NCBI GenBank assembly: GCA_900547615.1
Contig: URHH01000086.1
Span: 1-10,778, forward strand
Direction of reading: 5' to 3'
DNA length: 10,778 nt
Source: an uncultured Blautia sp.
Lineage (GTDB): Bacteria; Bacillota; Clostridia; Lachnospirales; Lachnospiraceae
The notes beneath the pieces were generated by a model, which saw only the letters and a list, made by a program, of their open reading frames with translations, ran no database searches and had not been told where the DNA came from. Positions 1 through 7,703 of this stretch are shown one piece after another. The position numbers and the translations under genes are program-made. Each line of letters opens with the position of its first letter. Within the stretch, counting starts at the first letter, position 1.

Positions 1-104
1 AATTTTTCCGCAATTCCTGCCGCTCCTTCCACAAACCAGTCTGCTCCTTTTACCAGCATGAGAAAGCCGAATGCCAGAAGCGCAAGCTGAATGATGATTT
101 CCAT
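1..104 (-). CDS. Probable calcium/sodium antiporter (CaCA family), N-terminal fragment
   Basis: Only the first 34 codons lie in the window and the gene continues past position 1. The visible peptide begins MEIIIQLALLAFGFLMLVKG and continues with an Ala-Asp-Trp-Phe-Val-Glu-Gly-Ala stretch. A hydrophobic first helix followed by KGADxFVEGA is typical of bacterial YrbG-type K+/Na+/Ca2+ exchangers, where this segment opens the first alpha-repeat half of a ten-helix inner-membrane protein that exchanges Ca2+ for Na+. The ATG is preceded by GGAGGAG at about 112-118. The gene starts 35 bases after the stop of the upstream 555-residue membrane protein on the same strand, and I see no terminator between them, so the two are probably co-transcribed. 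The family call rests on a short fragment; another multi-helix transporter is possible. Confidence 0.72.
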   Translation of the reverse strand, partial: MEIIIQLALLAFGFLMLVKGADWFVEGAAGIAEK

Positions 105-139
105 CTCCTTCTCCTCCGTCTTTGTATTTACTTAATTTT

Positions 140-1807
140 TCAGGAAGCTTCTCCCGGAACCTCTGCAGGAGTCTCTGTTTCTACCACACCTTCTGCACTT
201 CCTTCATCGCCTTCTACAGAAAGCACCGTACAGGCAGGCTCGCCCGCATTATAAGAAATGGTGATTTTATCTCCCACATCGTATTTTACAATTCCGAGAA
301 AATCTGTGATCGGCACATCGAAAATCAGATCCTTATGATTTTCCAGCACAATATAGTAGTGGGTATTTCCGTCGATCACACCCTGCGCCATACGGCTGAT
401 CACGCCTGTAGCTTTTTTGGTATTTTCATCTGCCACTGCGCCGCCTGTGCCTTTTATCATTTTTTTGTATACTTTTTCACACTGCTGAACCGTATCGCCG
501 ATCGCCACATTCTGATACTGCTGGATATTTACCATTGCGTATTTCTTTACGAGTCCGGCATTATCTTTAAGGGCAAGGAAGTATGTCGGCTCTCCCGCAA
601 TATTTAAAAACAGCGGGAAGGTTGCCTTATATCCCAGGTTCTGTACCTGTCCCTCTGCGGAATCCATTGCAGAACGCTCCTCTGCTCCCGGAATCTCATA
701 ATATTTTGTCTCACTTGTACGCTGATTCATAAGAACAAAGCCTACGTTGGAGCGGTCGCCGCTTACAGAAGTCACGCCGGTGTAAACCCACACGTCGTCG
801 TCCATTGCAAGGTAATTAAATCCGTCTGTTGTCTGAAGACAGCCCTTCTGTCCCAGAACACTGTTCAGGAAACCGTTGATCAGAGTTCCGTGATAATTAT
901 AAAGCTCAATTAAAAGGTCTGCCGGATACGCCCGGTCTACCCAGGTCGGACAGTCCTCTATTTTATAATCCTTACATTCTCCTGTAACTGCATTGCAGAG
1001 AACCACTCTTCCAATGGTCTGTCCTCCGAAAAGTCCGATATTGAATTTTTTTACAGGACAGATCCAGTAAGGAGTACCTTCGTCATCAATCTCAAAGCTT
1101 AACTGGTCAAAAATATATGTCGGGTATTTAAAACGAAGATGACGGTAAATATTTCTGTTAAAATATTCTGCCTCTGAGTAACGGATTCCCTTGTCCAGCT
1201 TTACAAGCTCCGTCTTCTGCGTTGCCATATCAATGGTGATATATGCAGGAATTCCATCTCTCATATTTGTAAGCCATTTGATCGGGCTTGCATATACAAG
1301 AGGGGTCACACGTACAGGACGTCCGTTATAATTAATCTGGGAGTACAGATCACTCACCTCAAACTGAGACACCATATCGACCATGCTTCCCATTTTTCTG
1401 TTTCCCAGAAGCATTGCAGATTCCTTGTCAAGAATCGGGATCTGGTCATAACGGATCTGTTCAATATCCTCCGTAAAATTTCCTGTTTCCGGCTCAATAA
1501 GCTCTCTGTATTTCTTCGCATTTACAATAGGAGAAGACAAAAGGCTTCCCACTGCAAAAACAACGACAACAAGAGCGATCACGCCAATGCCAAGCTTCAG
1601 TATCTTATTTGATTTCAGCTCTTCTGCAGTCCGGATATTTTTTCCGCCATAAAAAAACAGCGCCAGCGCCAGAACAGCAATGACAAAAATCCAGAAACCG
1701 CTGGAGTGAATGTTAATTGCAGGAAGAGTTACATAATAATAAACTCCTGCCGCAAGCAGTACGAGAAGCAGCATTAAAATTTTGCTCTTTCTAAACTTTC
1801 CTCTCAT
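140..1807 (-). CDS. Unrecognised membrane-anchored protein, 555 aa, large extracytoplasmic domain
   Basis: I do not recognise a named family. A basic N-terminus (MRGKFRKSK) leads into three hydrophobic segments at about residues 9-28, 38-54 and 69-91. The positively charged stretch at 55-71 between the second and third helices suggests the N-terminus is inside and residues 92-555 lie outside the cytoplasmic membrane. The soluble part is a mixed alpha/beta-looking domain with scattered cysteines, including a GxCKDYxxxDCPTW segment near 277-290. It is followed at about 455-530 by a beta-rich module that could be a small OB-like fold (inference), and by a Glu/Pro/Ala-rich tail. The start is supported by AAAGGAG six bases upstream of the ATG. 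It has its own promoter at 1837-1865 and probably shares a transcript with the downstream antiporter gene. A role in the envelope or in ion homeostasis is only a contextual guess. Confidence 0.85.
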   Translation of the reverse strand: MRGKFRKSKILMLLLVLLAAGVYYYVTLPAINIHSSGFWIFVIAVLALALFFYGGKNIRTAEELKSNKILKLGIGVIALVVVVFAVGSLLSSPIVNAKKYRELIEPETGNFTEDIEQIRYDQIPILDKESAMLLGNRKMGSMVDMVSQFEVSDLYSQINYNGRPVRVTPLVYASPIKWLTNMRDGIPAYITIDMATQKTELVKLDKGIRYSEAEYFNRNIYRHLRFKYPTYIFDQLSFEIDDEGTPYWICPVKKFNIGLFGGQTIGRVVLCNAVTGECKDYKIEDCPTWVDRAYPADLLIELYNYHGTLINGFLNSVLGQKGCLQTTDGFNYLAMDDDVWVYTGVTSVSGDRSNVGFVLMNQRTSETKYYEIPGAEERSAMDSAEGQVQNLGYKATFPLFLNIAGEPTYFLALKDNAGLVKKYAMVNIQQYQNVAIGDTVQQCEKVYKKMIKGTGGAVADENTKKATGVISRMAQGVIDGNTHYYIVLENHKDLIFDVPITDFLGIVKYDVGDKITISYNAGEPACTVLSVEGDEGSAEGVVETETPAEVPGEAS

Positions 1808-1836
1808 AAAAATCTCCTTTCTATTCGGTAAGGAGC

Positions 1837-1865
1837 ATTATATCACGACACACCACAAAATACAA
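1837..1865 (-). promoter_or_regulatory. Extended -10 promoter for the 555-residue membrane protein
   Basis: Read on the minus strand, TTGTAT (1860-1865) is followed by a 17-base spacer and a perfect TATAAT (1837-1842). A TGA directly before the hexamer forms an extended -10. The expected transcript start is about 30 bases downstream of the -35 box, leaving a short leader with the ribosome binding site AAAGGAG. The weak -35 box lies in the U-rich tail of the preceding EF-G terminator. Confidence 0.65.
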
Positions 1866-1899
1866 TAAAGGAGCATAAGCCATTTGGAACTTATGCCCC
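1856..1899 (-). terminator. Rho-independent terminator of the EF-G-like gene
   Basis: On the minus strand, GGGGCATAAG (1890-1899) pairs with CTTATGCTCC (1870-1879) across a ten-base loop. One pair is a G-U wobble that would be an A-C mismatch if read on the plus strand, so the hairpin is oriented for minus-strand transcription. The tail TTTATTGTATTTT follows at once. It lies 17 bases after the EF-G stop codon. Confidence 0.85.
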
Positions 1900-1916
1900 G
1901 TTACTGTTTGTTCTTA

Positions 1917-4007
1917 TTATTCTTCTGCTTTATCTAATTTATTTGCTCTTGCCTCGATCTCTTTTGCCTGAATATCACTCGGTGCCTGCTCATAACGCGC
2001 AAATTCATAGGAGAAATCTCCGCTTCCGCCGGTCATGGAACGAAGGTCTGTAGAGTATCCGTAGATTTCCAGCATAGGTACGTCCGCCTCGATCACAGTA
2101 TTTCCGTCATGATCCGGATTCATACCGAGAACACGGCCGCGGCGTTTATTTAAATCACCCATTACATCGCCTGTATACTTATCCGGAACAGCTACCTTCA
2201 TGGAAACGATCGGCTCTAGAAGTACAGGAGAAGCGTCCATAAATCCTTTCTTAAATGCCAGGATCGTCGCCATCTTAAATGCCATCTCGGAAGAGTCAAC
2301 CGGATGGAAGGAGCCATCGTAAAGTGTCGCTTTTACGCCGACAACAGGATAAGCTGCAAGAGGTCCTTTCTGTACACATTCCTGAAGACCTTTTTCTACT
2401 GCCGGGAAGTAGTTTTTCGGAACAGCGCCGCCTACGACTACCTGCTCGAAAACGTATGGAGCTTCCAGATCTCCGGACGGCTCGAAACGCATTTTTACAT
2501 GACCGTACTGTCCATGTCCGCCGGACTGTTTTTTATGCTTTCCTTCCACATCGGAATTCTTGCGGATCGTCTCGCGGAACGGAACCTTCGGCTTGCTTAA
2601 TTCGATTTCCACTTTATAGCGTTCTTTTAATTTATTTACTACAATATCAAGATGCTGATCGCCCATGCCATAGAGAAGAGACTGGTGATTTGCACTGTCG
2701 TTGACTGCGCGAAGCGTTTTGTCTTCACTTGTCATTTTCGCAAGCGCCTGGGAAATCTTATCCTCATCGCCTTTTTTCACTGCTTTGTATCTCTTGTATG
2801 TATATGGTGTGGAAATCACTGCCTTCGGATAAAGGATCGGATTTGCCTTTGTTGCAAGGCTGTCTCCTGTCTGTACGCTTCCCAGTTTTGCAATGGCGCC
2901 AATATCGCCTGCGTGAAGCTCAGAAACCTCGATCGGTTTGGAGCCTTCCAGCACATACAGTTTATTGAGACGCTCTTCCTCTCCTTTTTCTACATTTAAG
3001 AGAGTATCGTCAGATTTGATAACGCCGGAGCATACTTTAATAAGAGAATATTTTCCGAGGAACGGGTCTGCGATCGTTTTCCATACGTAAGCAGATTTTA
3101 CTTTTGCAAAATCGTAATTTGCCTCAAAAATTTCATTTGTCTTCTGTGCGATACCATTGCAGGAGCGTTTATCCGGACTTGGGAAATATCCGCAAATATC
3201 GTCAAGAAGGTTGGAAACGCCTCTTAAATTTACAGGTGAACCCATACATACAGGAACAATGCTTGCGTCCTGCACGTTCATGGCAAGAGCTGCTGATACT
3301 TCTGTCACTGAGAAAGTATCTCCCTCAAAGTAGCGGTCCATAAATTCTTCACTTGTCTCTGCCACGGATTCCATCAGGATTTCATGATATTTTTCCAGAT
3401 ATTCGTCAAGATATTCCGGAATCGGGCACTCTTCCTTGCCGGCTTTGTCAATATATTTTCTTCCTGCCTGTTTTACAACGTTTACATATCCCACAAATTT
3501 GCCGTTCTCACGGATTGGGAAATGGATCGGCGCGATCTTTTTGCCGTAAAGCTCTGTAAGCTCTTCCACAACTTTACGGTAACTTACATCGTCCACGTCC
3601 ATATCTGTTACAAAAATCATACGCGGCAGTTTATATTTTTCACAGAGATTCCATGCCTTCTGTGTTCCAACCTGAACGCCGGCTTTACCTGATACTACGA
3701 TGATCGCTGCGTCTGCTGCGCTTACAGCTTCCTCTACTTCTCCTACAAAATCAAAGTATCCCGGTGTATCCAGCACATTGATTTTTACTTTATTCCACGG
3801 TACGGGAATGAGTGTTGTAGAAATGGAGAACTGTCTCTTGATTTCTTCCTTATCATAATCGCTGACAGTATTGCCATCTTCTACTCTTCCGAGACGGCTA
3901 GTCATCCCTGCCAGATATGCCATTGCTTCTGCCAGTGTAGTCTTGCCGGCTCCCCCATGCCCTAATAGGACTACATTTCTGATTCGGTCAGTTCTAAAAA
4001 CGTCCAT
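1917..4007 (-). CDS. Elongation factor G-like GTPase (FusA2-type EF-G paralog)
   Basis: The 696 residues cover all five EF-G domains. The GTPase domain has a P-loop GHGGAGKT at 16-23, switch II DTPGYFDF at 80-87, and TDMD at 134-137 in place of NKxD. Domain II is at about 290-400, domain III at about 405-480. Domain IV carries the SGGHGQYGHV signature near 495-504, and domain V ends near residue 690. Canonical EF-G has AHIDAGKT, DTPGHVDF and NKMD, so this is the paralogous EF-G-like (FusA2) subfamily, not the housekeeping translocase, which normally sits in the str operon with ribosomal protein genes. It presumably binds the ribosome in the cytoplasm; its physiological role is not established from sequence. 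The start is supported by GGGAGG eight bases upstream. It is transcribed alone from a divergent promoter and ends in its own terminator. Confidence 0.93.
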   Translation of the reverse strand: MDVFRTDRIRNVVLLGHGGAGKTTLAEAMAYLAGMTSRLGRVEDGNTVSDYDKEEIKRQFSISTTLIPVPWNKVKINVLDTPGYFDFVGEVEEAVSAADAAIIVVSGKAGVQVGTQKAWNLCEKYKLPRMIFVTDMDVDDVSYRKVVEELTELYGKKIAPIHFPIRENGKFVGYVNVVKQAGRKYIDKAGKEECPIPEYLDEYLEKYHEILMESVAETSEEFMDRYFEGDTFSVTEVSAALAMNVQDASIVPVCMGSPVNLRGVSNLLDDICGYFPSPDKRSCNGIAQKTNEIFEANYDFAKVKSAYVWKTIADPFLGKYSLIKVCSGVIKSDDTLLNVEKGEEERLNKLYVLEGSKPIEVSELHAGDIGAIAKLGSVQTGDSLATKANPILYPKAVISTPYTYKRYKAVKKGDEDKISQALAKMTSEDKTLRAVNDSANHQSLLYGMGDQHLDIVVNKLKERYKVEIELSKPKVPFRETIRKNSDVEGKHKKQSGGHGQYGHVKMRFEPSGDLEAPYVFEQVVVGGAVPKNYFPAVEKGLQECVQKGPLAAYPVVGVKATLYDGSFHPVDSSEMAFKMATILAFKKGFMDASPVLLEPIVSMKVAVPDKYTGDVMGDLNKRRGRVLGMNPDHDGNTVIEADVPMLEIYGYSTDLRSMTGGSGDFSYEFARYEQAPSDIQAKEIEARANKLDKAEE

Positions 4008-4041
4008 ATGTAATACCTCCCTGTTTGTCTAATATGTCCAT

Positions 4042-4070
4042 ATTTTACTAAAATTCAAAACAAATTTCAA
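4042..4070 (-). promoter_or_regulatory. Promoter of the EF-G-like gene
   Basis: On the minus strand, TTGAAA (4065-4070) and TAAAAT (4042-4047) are separated by exactly 17 bases, each matching five of six consensus positions. This predicts a leader of roughly 30 bases. An alternative weaker pair (TTGAAA with an 18-base spacer to TATAAA) lies further upstream in the same AT-rich stretch. Confidence 0.65.
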
Positions 4071-4139
4071 GTATTTTATATAAATTAATCTCAATTTTTT
4101 TCAAATTTCCTTGTCTAATTTCGTCATTTCCATATGTAA

Positions 4140-4168
4140 TTGACTTTTTTCCCCGTATCTTTTAAAAT
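4140..4168 (+). promoter_or_regulatory. Promoter of tyrA-aroA
   Basis: TTGACT (4140-4145), a 17-base spacer and TAAAAT (4163-4168) make a near-consensus sigma-A promoter. The transcript should start near 4175, leaving a leader of only about 30 bases before the ATG at 4207. There is therefore no room for a T-box or attenuator, and control would have to act at the promoter or on enzyme activity. Confidence 0.75.
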
Positions 4169-4190
4169 ATACAGGTAAATACGCAGTGGG

Positions 4191-4209
4191 AAAGGATAAT
4201 ATACATATG
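4191..4209 (+). promoter_or_regulatory. Ribosome binding site that decides the tyrA start
   Basis: AAAGGA at 4191-4196 lies ten bases before the ATG at 4207. A GTG at 4186 is in frame and would add seven residues (MGKDNIH), but it has no Shine-Dalgarno sequence upstream, would sit only about ten bases from the predicted transcript start, and places its codons across this ribosome binding site. The ATG also puts the NAD-binding first strand (MKTIGFIGLG) at the very N-terminus, as is usual for this family. Confidence 0.75.
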
Positions 4210-5298
4210 AAAACCATCGGTTTTATCGGTCTTGGTTTAATAGGCGGCTCTATTGCCAAAGCAATCCGAAAGCACCATTCAGATTACCGTCTTCTTGCCT
4301 ATGACAAAAACAGAGAAACTCTCGCCGCCGCTTTAGAGAGCGGGATCATTGACGGGGTATGTGAAGAAAATGACAGCCGTTTCTTTTCCTGCGACTATCT
4401 TTTTCTCTGCACACCCGTCGAGTTTAATATAGAATATCTGAGTAAAATAAAAGATTCCATTCAGGACAACTGTATCGTCACAGATGTTGGAAGCGTCAAA
4501 GGCATGATCCACGAAAAAGTGGAATCCCTTCATCTTGGAAAGCATTTCATAGGAGGACACCCTATGGCAGGCTCGGAAAAATCCGGTTTTTCTTCTGCCG
4601 ACGACCGTCTTCTGGAAAATGCCTACTATATTATTACGCCGGGAGGAGAAGTACCTCTGGAGCGCCTTATGGATTTTACGGAGCTTATCACTTCTCTGGG
4701 CGCCATTCCTATGGTTCTCACAAGCGAGGAGCATGACTTTATTACTGCAGGGGTCAGCCATCTGCCCCACATTATCGCAGCCGCTCTTGTAAATCTTGTA
4801 AGCATTCTTGACAATGATGCAGAATACATGAAGACCATAGCCGCCGGAGGATTCCGTGATCTTACAAGAATCGCCTCCTCCTCTCCTGTTATGTGGCAGC
4901 AGATCTGCCTGGAAAACCAGGAAAATATTTCCAATGTACTGGACGATTATATCCGTATGCTGATCCAGATACGATACTTCGTAGACAACAAAGACGCAGA
5001 CAGCCTTTATCAGCTTTTCGCCTCCTCAAGAGATTATCGTGATTCCATTGATGTGACAGACAGCGGTCTGATCAAGAAAGCCTTTGTGCTGTATCTTGAT
5101 ATAGCGGACGAGGCGGGGGGCATTGCCACCATTGCCACCATTCTTGCAATGGATAAGATCAGTATCAAAAATATTGGCATTATCCACAACCGGGAATTTG
5201 AAGAAGGCGTTCTGAAAATCGAATTTTATGAGAAAGACGCTATGAGACGCGCCTCCACCCTTCTTACAAAACGGAACTATACAATATATGAACGGTAG
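4207..5298 (+). CDS. tyrA: Prephenate dehydrogenase with C-terminal ACT domain
   Basis: The product oxidatively decarboxylates prephenate to 4-hydroxyphenylpyruvate with NAD+, the committed step to tyrosine. From the ATG it is 363 residues. The Rossmann motif GLGLIG is at 8-13, and the family signature HPMAGSEKSGF at 118-128 contains the conserved active-site His118. SHLPHIIAAAL follows at 184-194, then FRDLTRIASSSPVMW at 216-230. Residues about 293-363 form an ACT domain (LDIADEAGGIATIATIL onward), the usual site of tyrosine feedback in Firmicute TyrA proteins. There is no fused chorismate mutase domain, so prephenate must be supplied by a separate enzyme. The stop codon overlaps the ribosome binding site of aroA, consistent with coupled translation. 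Confidence 0.95.
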   Translation: MKTIGFIGLGLIGGSIAKAIRKHHSDYRLLAYDKNRETLAAALESGIIDGVCEENDSRFFSCDYLFLCTPVEFNIEYLSKIKDSIQDNCIVTDVGSVKGMIHEKVESLHLGKHFIGGHPMAGSEKSGFSSADDRLLENAYYIITPGGEVPLERLMDFTELITSLGAIPMVLTSEEHDFITAGVSHLPHIIAAALVNLVSILDNDAEYMKTIAAGGFRDLTRIASSSPVMWQQICLENQENISNVLDDYIRMLIQIRYFVDNKDADSLYQLFASSRDYRDSIDVTDSGLIKKAFVLYLDIADEAGGIATIATILAMDKISIKNIGIIHNREFEEGVLKIEFYEKDAMRRASTLLTKRNYTIYER

Positions 5299-5307
5299 GA
5301 TAAAAAT

Positions 5308-6582
5308 ATGGATATTAAAAAACTGAAAAATTTAAAAGGTACCCTTTCTGTTCCGGGAGACAAATCGATTTCCCACCGGGCGGTAATGTTTGGAGCTCTC
5401 GCACAGGGTACTACAAAGATCAGCGGTTTTCTTAAAGGAGCAGACTGTCTTTCCACAATCCGCTGCTTCCGGCAGATGGGCATTTCCATAGAACAAAGCG
5501 GTTCTGAGGTACTTGTTCACGGAAAAGGGCTTCATGGGCTTTCCGCCCCTTCCGATATTCTTGATACGGGAAACAGCGGCACCACAACGAGATTGATTTC
5601 CGGGATTCTTGCAGGACAGCAGTTTTCCTCCACCCTTACGGGAGACGCTTCCATTCAGTCCCGCCCCATGAACCGGATCATGACTCCCTTAAAGGAGATG
5701 GGAGCAGATATTACAAGTTTAAAAAATAACGGTTGCGCGCCTCTTTCCATACAGGGAACGCAGCTTCACGGCATCCACTATAATTCCCCTGTTGCGTCTG
5801 CGCAGGTAAAATCCTGCATTCTTCTCGCAGGAATGTATGCAGACGGAGAAACAAAAGTAACGGAACCTGTTCTTTCCAGAAATCACACGGAAATCATGCT
5901 TCATTATTTCGGAGCAGACGTGCGCTCTTTTGGAACAACTGCTTCCATCTCTCCGGAACCAGAACTTACTGCAAGAGAAATTTCTGTTCCCGGTGATATT
6001 TCCTCCGCAGCTTATTTTATTGCAGCAGGGCTTCTCACTCCAAACAGTGAGATTCTTTTAAAAAACGTGGGAATCAATCCTACAAGAGACGGTATTCTTA
6101 AAGTGTGCCGCCAGATGGGCGCAGATATTACCCTTTTAAATGAGAAATATCAGGGAGAACCTACTGCTGATATTCTTGTCTGCACAAGCAGTCTTCACGG
6201 AACAACCATAGAGGGAGATATGATTCCAACTTTAATTGACGAACTCCCCGTCATTGCCATAATGGCTGCTTTTGCACAGGGCACTACGATTATCCGCGAC
6301 GCCCAGGAACTGAAAGTAAAAGAATCCGACAGAATCGCCGTCATGTGCAGCAATTTAAAACGTATGGGGGCAGACGTCACGCCAACTGAGGACGGCATGA
6401 TCATAAATGGAGGAAAGCCCCTTCACGGAGCCTGCATTGATTCTCATCTTGACCACCGCATCGCCATGTCTTTTGCAGTGGCAGGTACAATTTGTGACAG
6501 AATCCTTTCCATAAACGGGGGCGAATGTGTGAATATTTCCTATCCGGAATTTTATAAAGACCTGTACTCCCTGTCAAAATAG
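5308..6582 (+). CDS. aroA: 3-phosphoshikimate 1-carboxyvinyltransferase (EPSP synthase), class II type
   Basis: This enzyme transfers the enolpyruvyl group of PEP to shikimate 3-phosphate, the sixth shikimate step toward chorismate. The 424 residues match the usual length. Visible motifs are LSVPGDKSISHRAV (13-26), DTGNSGTTTRL (86-96), GDASIQSRPM (112-121), the catalytic IDELP with Asp311, KVKESDRIA with Glu339 (336-344), and DHRIAMSFAVAG (382-393). It has GDKS (17-20), SAQVK (164-168), RNHTE (191-195) and NPTR (257-260), the four short signatures used to define class II EPSP synthases. It begins nine bases after the tyrA stop, with a weak TAGGA ribosome binding site overlapping that stop, so translation is probably coupled. 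No clear terminator follows it. Confidence 0.96.
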   Translation: MDIKKLKNLKGTLSVPGDKSISHRAVMFGALAQGTTKISGFLKGADCLSTIRCFRQMGISIEQSGSEVLVHGKGLHGLSAPSDILDTGNSGTTTRLISGILAGQQFSSTLTGDASIQSRPMNRIMTPLKEMGADITSLKNNGCAPLSIQGTQLHGIHYNSPVASAQVKSCILLAGMYADGETKVTEPVLSRNHTEIMLHYFGADVRSFGTTASISPEPELTAREISVPGDISSAAYFIAAGLLTPNSEILLKNVGINPTRDGILKVCRQMGADITLLNEKYQGEPTADILVCTSSLHGTTIEGDMIPTLIDELPVIAIMAAFAQGTTIIRDAQELKVKESDRIAVMCSNLKRMGADVTPTEDGMIINGGKPLHGACIDSHLDHRIAMSFAVAGTICDRILSINGGECVNISYPEFYKDLYSLSK

Positions 6583-6610
6583 AAATTTTTATATTAGACT
6601 AAAATTATCC

Positions 6611-6639
6611 TTTTTATTTTCTGTAAAATATCGTATAAT
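6611..6639 (+). promoter_or_regulatory. Probable promoter of the D-lactate dehydrogenase gene
   Basis: A perfect TATAAT lies at 6634-6639 with a poor TTTTTA 17 bases upstream at 6611-6616. The predicted leader is about 40 bases and carries AGGAG at 6672-6676, eight bases before the ATG. Because no terminator is visible after aroA, read-through from tyrA-aroA may also contribute. Confidence 0.5.
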
Positions 6640-6684
6640 CATATTGAACTCATTACATACTACAAATAGAAAGGAGCAGTTTTT

Positions 6685-7674
6685 ATGAAAATTTTATTTT
6701 ATGGCACTAAAAATTATGACGAACAGTTTTTCCAGAAGCTTCTGCCTTCTTTTCCGGGAATAGAAATTAAATTTATTGAGGCAAATATCCATGTGGAAAC
6801 GGCTGCTCTTGCAAAAGGCTATGACGCCATCTGTGCATTTGTAAACGCAGATCTTGGCACAGATGTGATTGAGGAGCTGCACCGGTGCGGCGTAAAGCTG
6901 ATTCTTATGCAGTGCGCAGGATATAATAATGTGGATCTTGACACAACAAAAAAATACGGGATTGCAGTAATGCGCGTGCCGGGCTACTCCCCGGAAGCCG
7001 TAGCAGAACACGCAATGGCTCTTGTTCTCACAGCAAACCGCCATACTCATAAGGCATATATTAAATGCCGTGAAAACAACTTTGCCTTAAACGGTCTTAT
7101 GGGCGTAAATCTCTATCAGAAAACAGCCGGCATTGTGGGAACCGGTAAAATCGGTCAGGCAATGGCACGGATCTGCCGCGGTTTCGGCATGAATGTGATC
7201 GCATATGACCGTTATCCAAACGATGCTCTTGATTTTGTAAAATATGTATCCCTTGATGAGCTTCTCTCTTCCAGCGATCTGATCAGTCTTCACTGCCCGC
7301 TGACAGACGAGACAAAACACATGATCAATGAAGACTCTATCTCCAAAATGAAGGACGGCGTCATTCTTGTAAACACTTCAAGAGGGGGGCTTATTAAAAC
7401 AGACGACCTGATCGCAGGGATCCGCGACCACAAATTCTTCGCCGTCGGTCTTGACGTATATGAAGAGGAGACAGATTTTGTGTACGAAGATATGTCCGAG
7501 CGCATTCTTCCAAGCTCTACCATTCAGCGTCTTCTCTCCTTCCCCAATGTGACCATGACTTCTCATCAGGGATTCTTCACAGAGGAAGCCCTTACGAATA
7601 TTGCGGAAACGACTCTGGAAAATGCAGCGGCATTTATGAACGGAGAGGAATTGAAGAATCAGGTGCTTTCCTGA
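6685..7674 (+). CDS. ldhA: Fermentative D-lactate dehydrogenase (D-2-hydroxyacid dehydrogenase family)
   Basis: The product reduces pyruvate to D-lactate with NADH in the cytoplasm, regenerating NAD+ during fermentation. It has 329 residues, the same length as Escherichia coli LdhA, and shares many collinear blocks with it from memory: YGTKNYD near the N-terminus, CAGYNNVDLD (77-86), PGYSPEAVAEHA (99-110), KTAGIVGTGKIG (146-157, the NAD-binding glycine motif) and SLHCPLT (201-207). The catalytic residues are present: Arg233 in NTSRGGLI, Glu262 after DVYEE, and His294 in SHQGFFTEEALT. The ribosome binding site is a good AGGAG. Other 2-hydroxyacid substrates cannot be excluded from sequence, but the fit to the LdhA subgroup is close. 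It ends 29 bases before a strong hairpin terminator. Confidence 0.93.
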   Translation: MKILFYGTKNYDEQFFQKLLPSFPGIEIKFIEANIHVETAALAKGYDAICAFVNADLGTDVIEELHRCGVKLILMQCAGYNNVDLDTTKKYGIAVMRVPGYSPEAVAEHAMALVLTANRHTHKAYIKCRENNFALNGLMGVNLYQKTAGIVGTGKIGQAMARICRGFGMNVIAYDRYPNDALDFVKYVSLDELLSSSDLISLHCPLTDETKHMINEDSISKMKDGVILVNTSRGGLIKTDDLIAGIRDHKFFAVGLDVYEEETDFVYEDMSERILPSSTIQRLLSFPNVTMTSHQGFFTEEALTNIAETTLENAAAFMNGEELKNQVLS

Positions 7675-7703
7675 TGACCTATTCTGTACTTTAGTCAGAT
7701 TAT

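Noticed and set aside
122..607. A 161-codon plus-strand frame opposite the 3' end of the 555-residue gene.
   Set aside because: No ribosome binding site precedes it, and its composition is that expected from the complement of the minus-strand gene.
2279..3692. Several long plus-strand open frames opposite the EF-G-like gene.
   Set aside because: They are antisense shadows of a conserved gene, lack ribosome binding sites and encode basic, Cys-rich peptides with no recognisable motif.
4186..4206. GTG at 4186 as the tyrA start, adding seven residues.
   Set aside because: It has no ribosome binding site, lies almost at the predicted transcript start and overlaps the AAAGGA that serves the ATG at 4207.
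5122..5139. Tandem copy of the nine bases ATTGCCACC inside tyrA, suggesting an insertion.
   Set aside because: The encoded Ile-Ala-Thr-Ile-Ala-Thr aligns without a gap to ordinary ACT domain sequence, so it is not an added repeat unit.
6583..6684. Search for a terminator after aroA and a Rex-type operator before ldhA.
   Set aside because: Only weak AT-only pairing is present, and no TTGTTAA-N-TTAACAA-like palindrome could be found.
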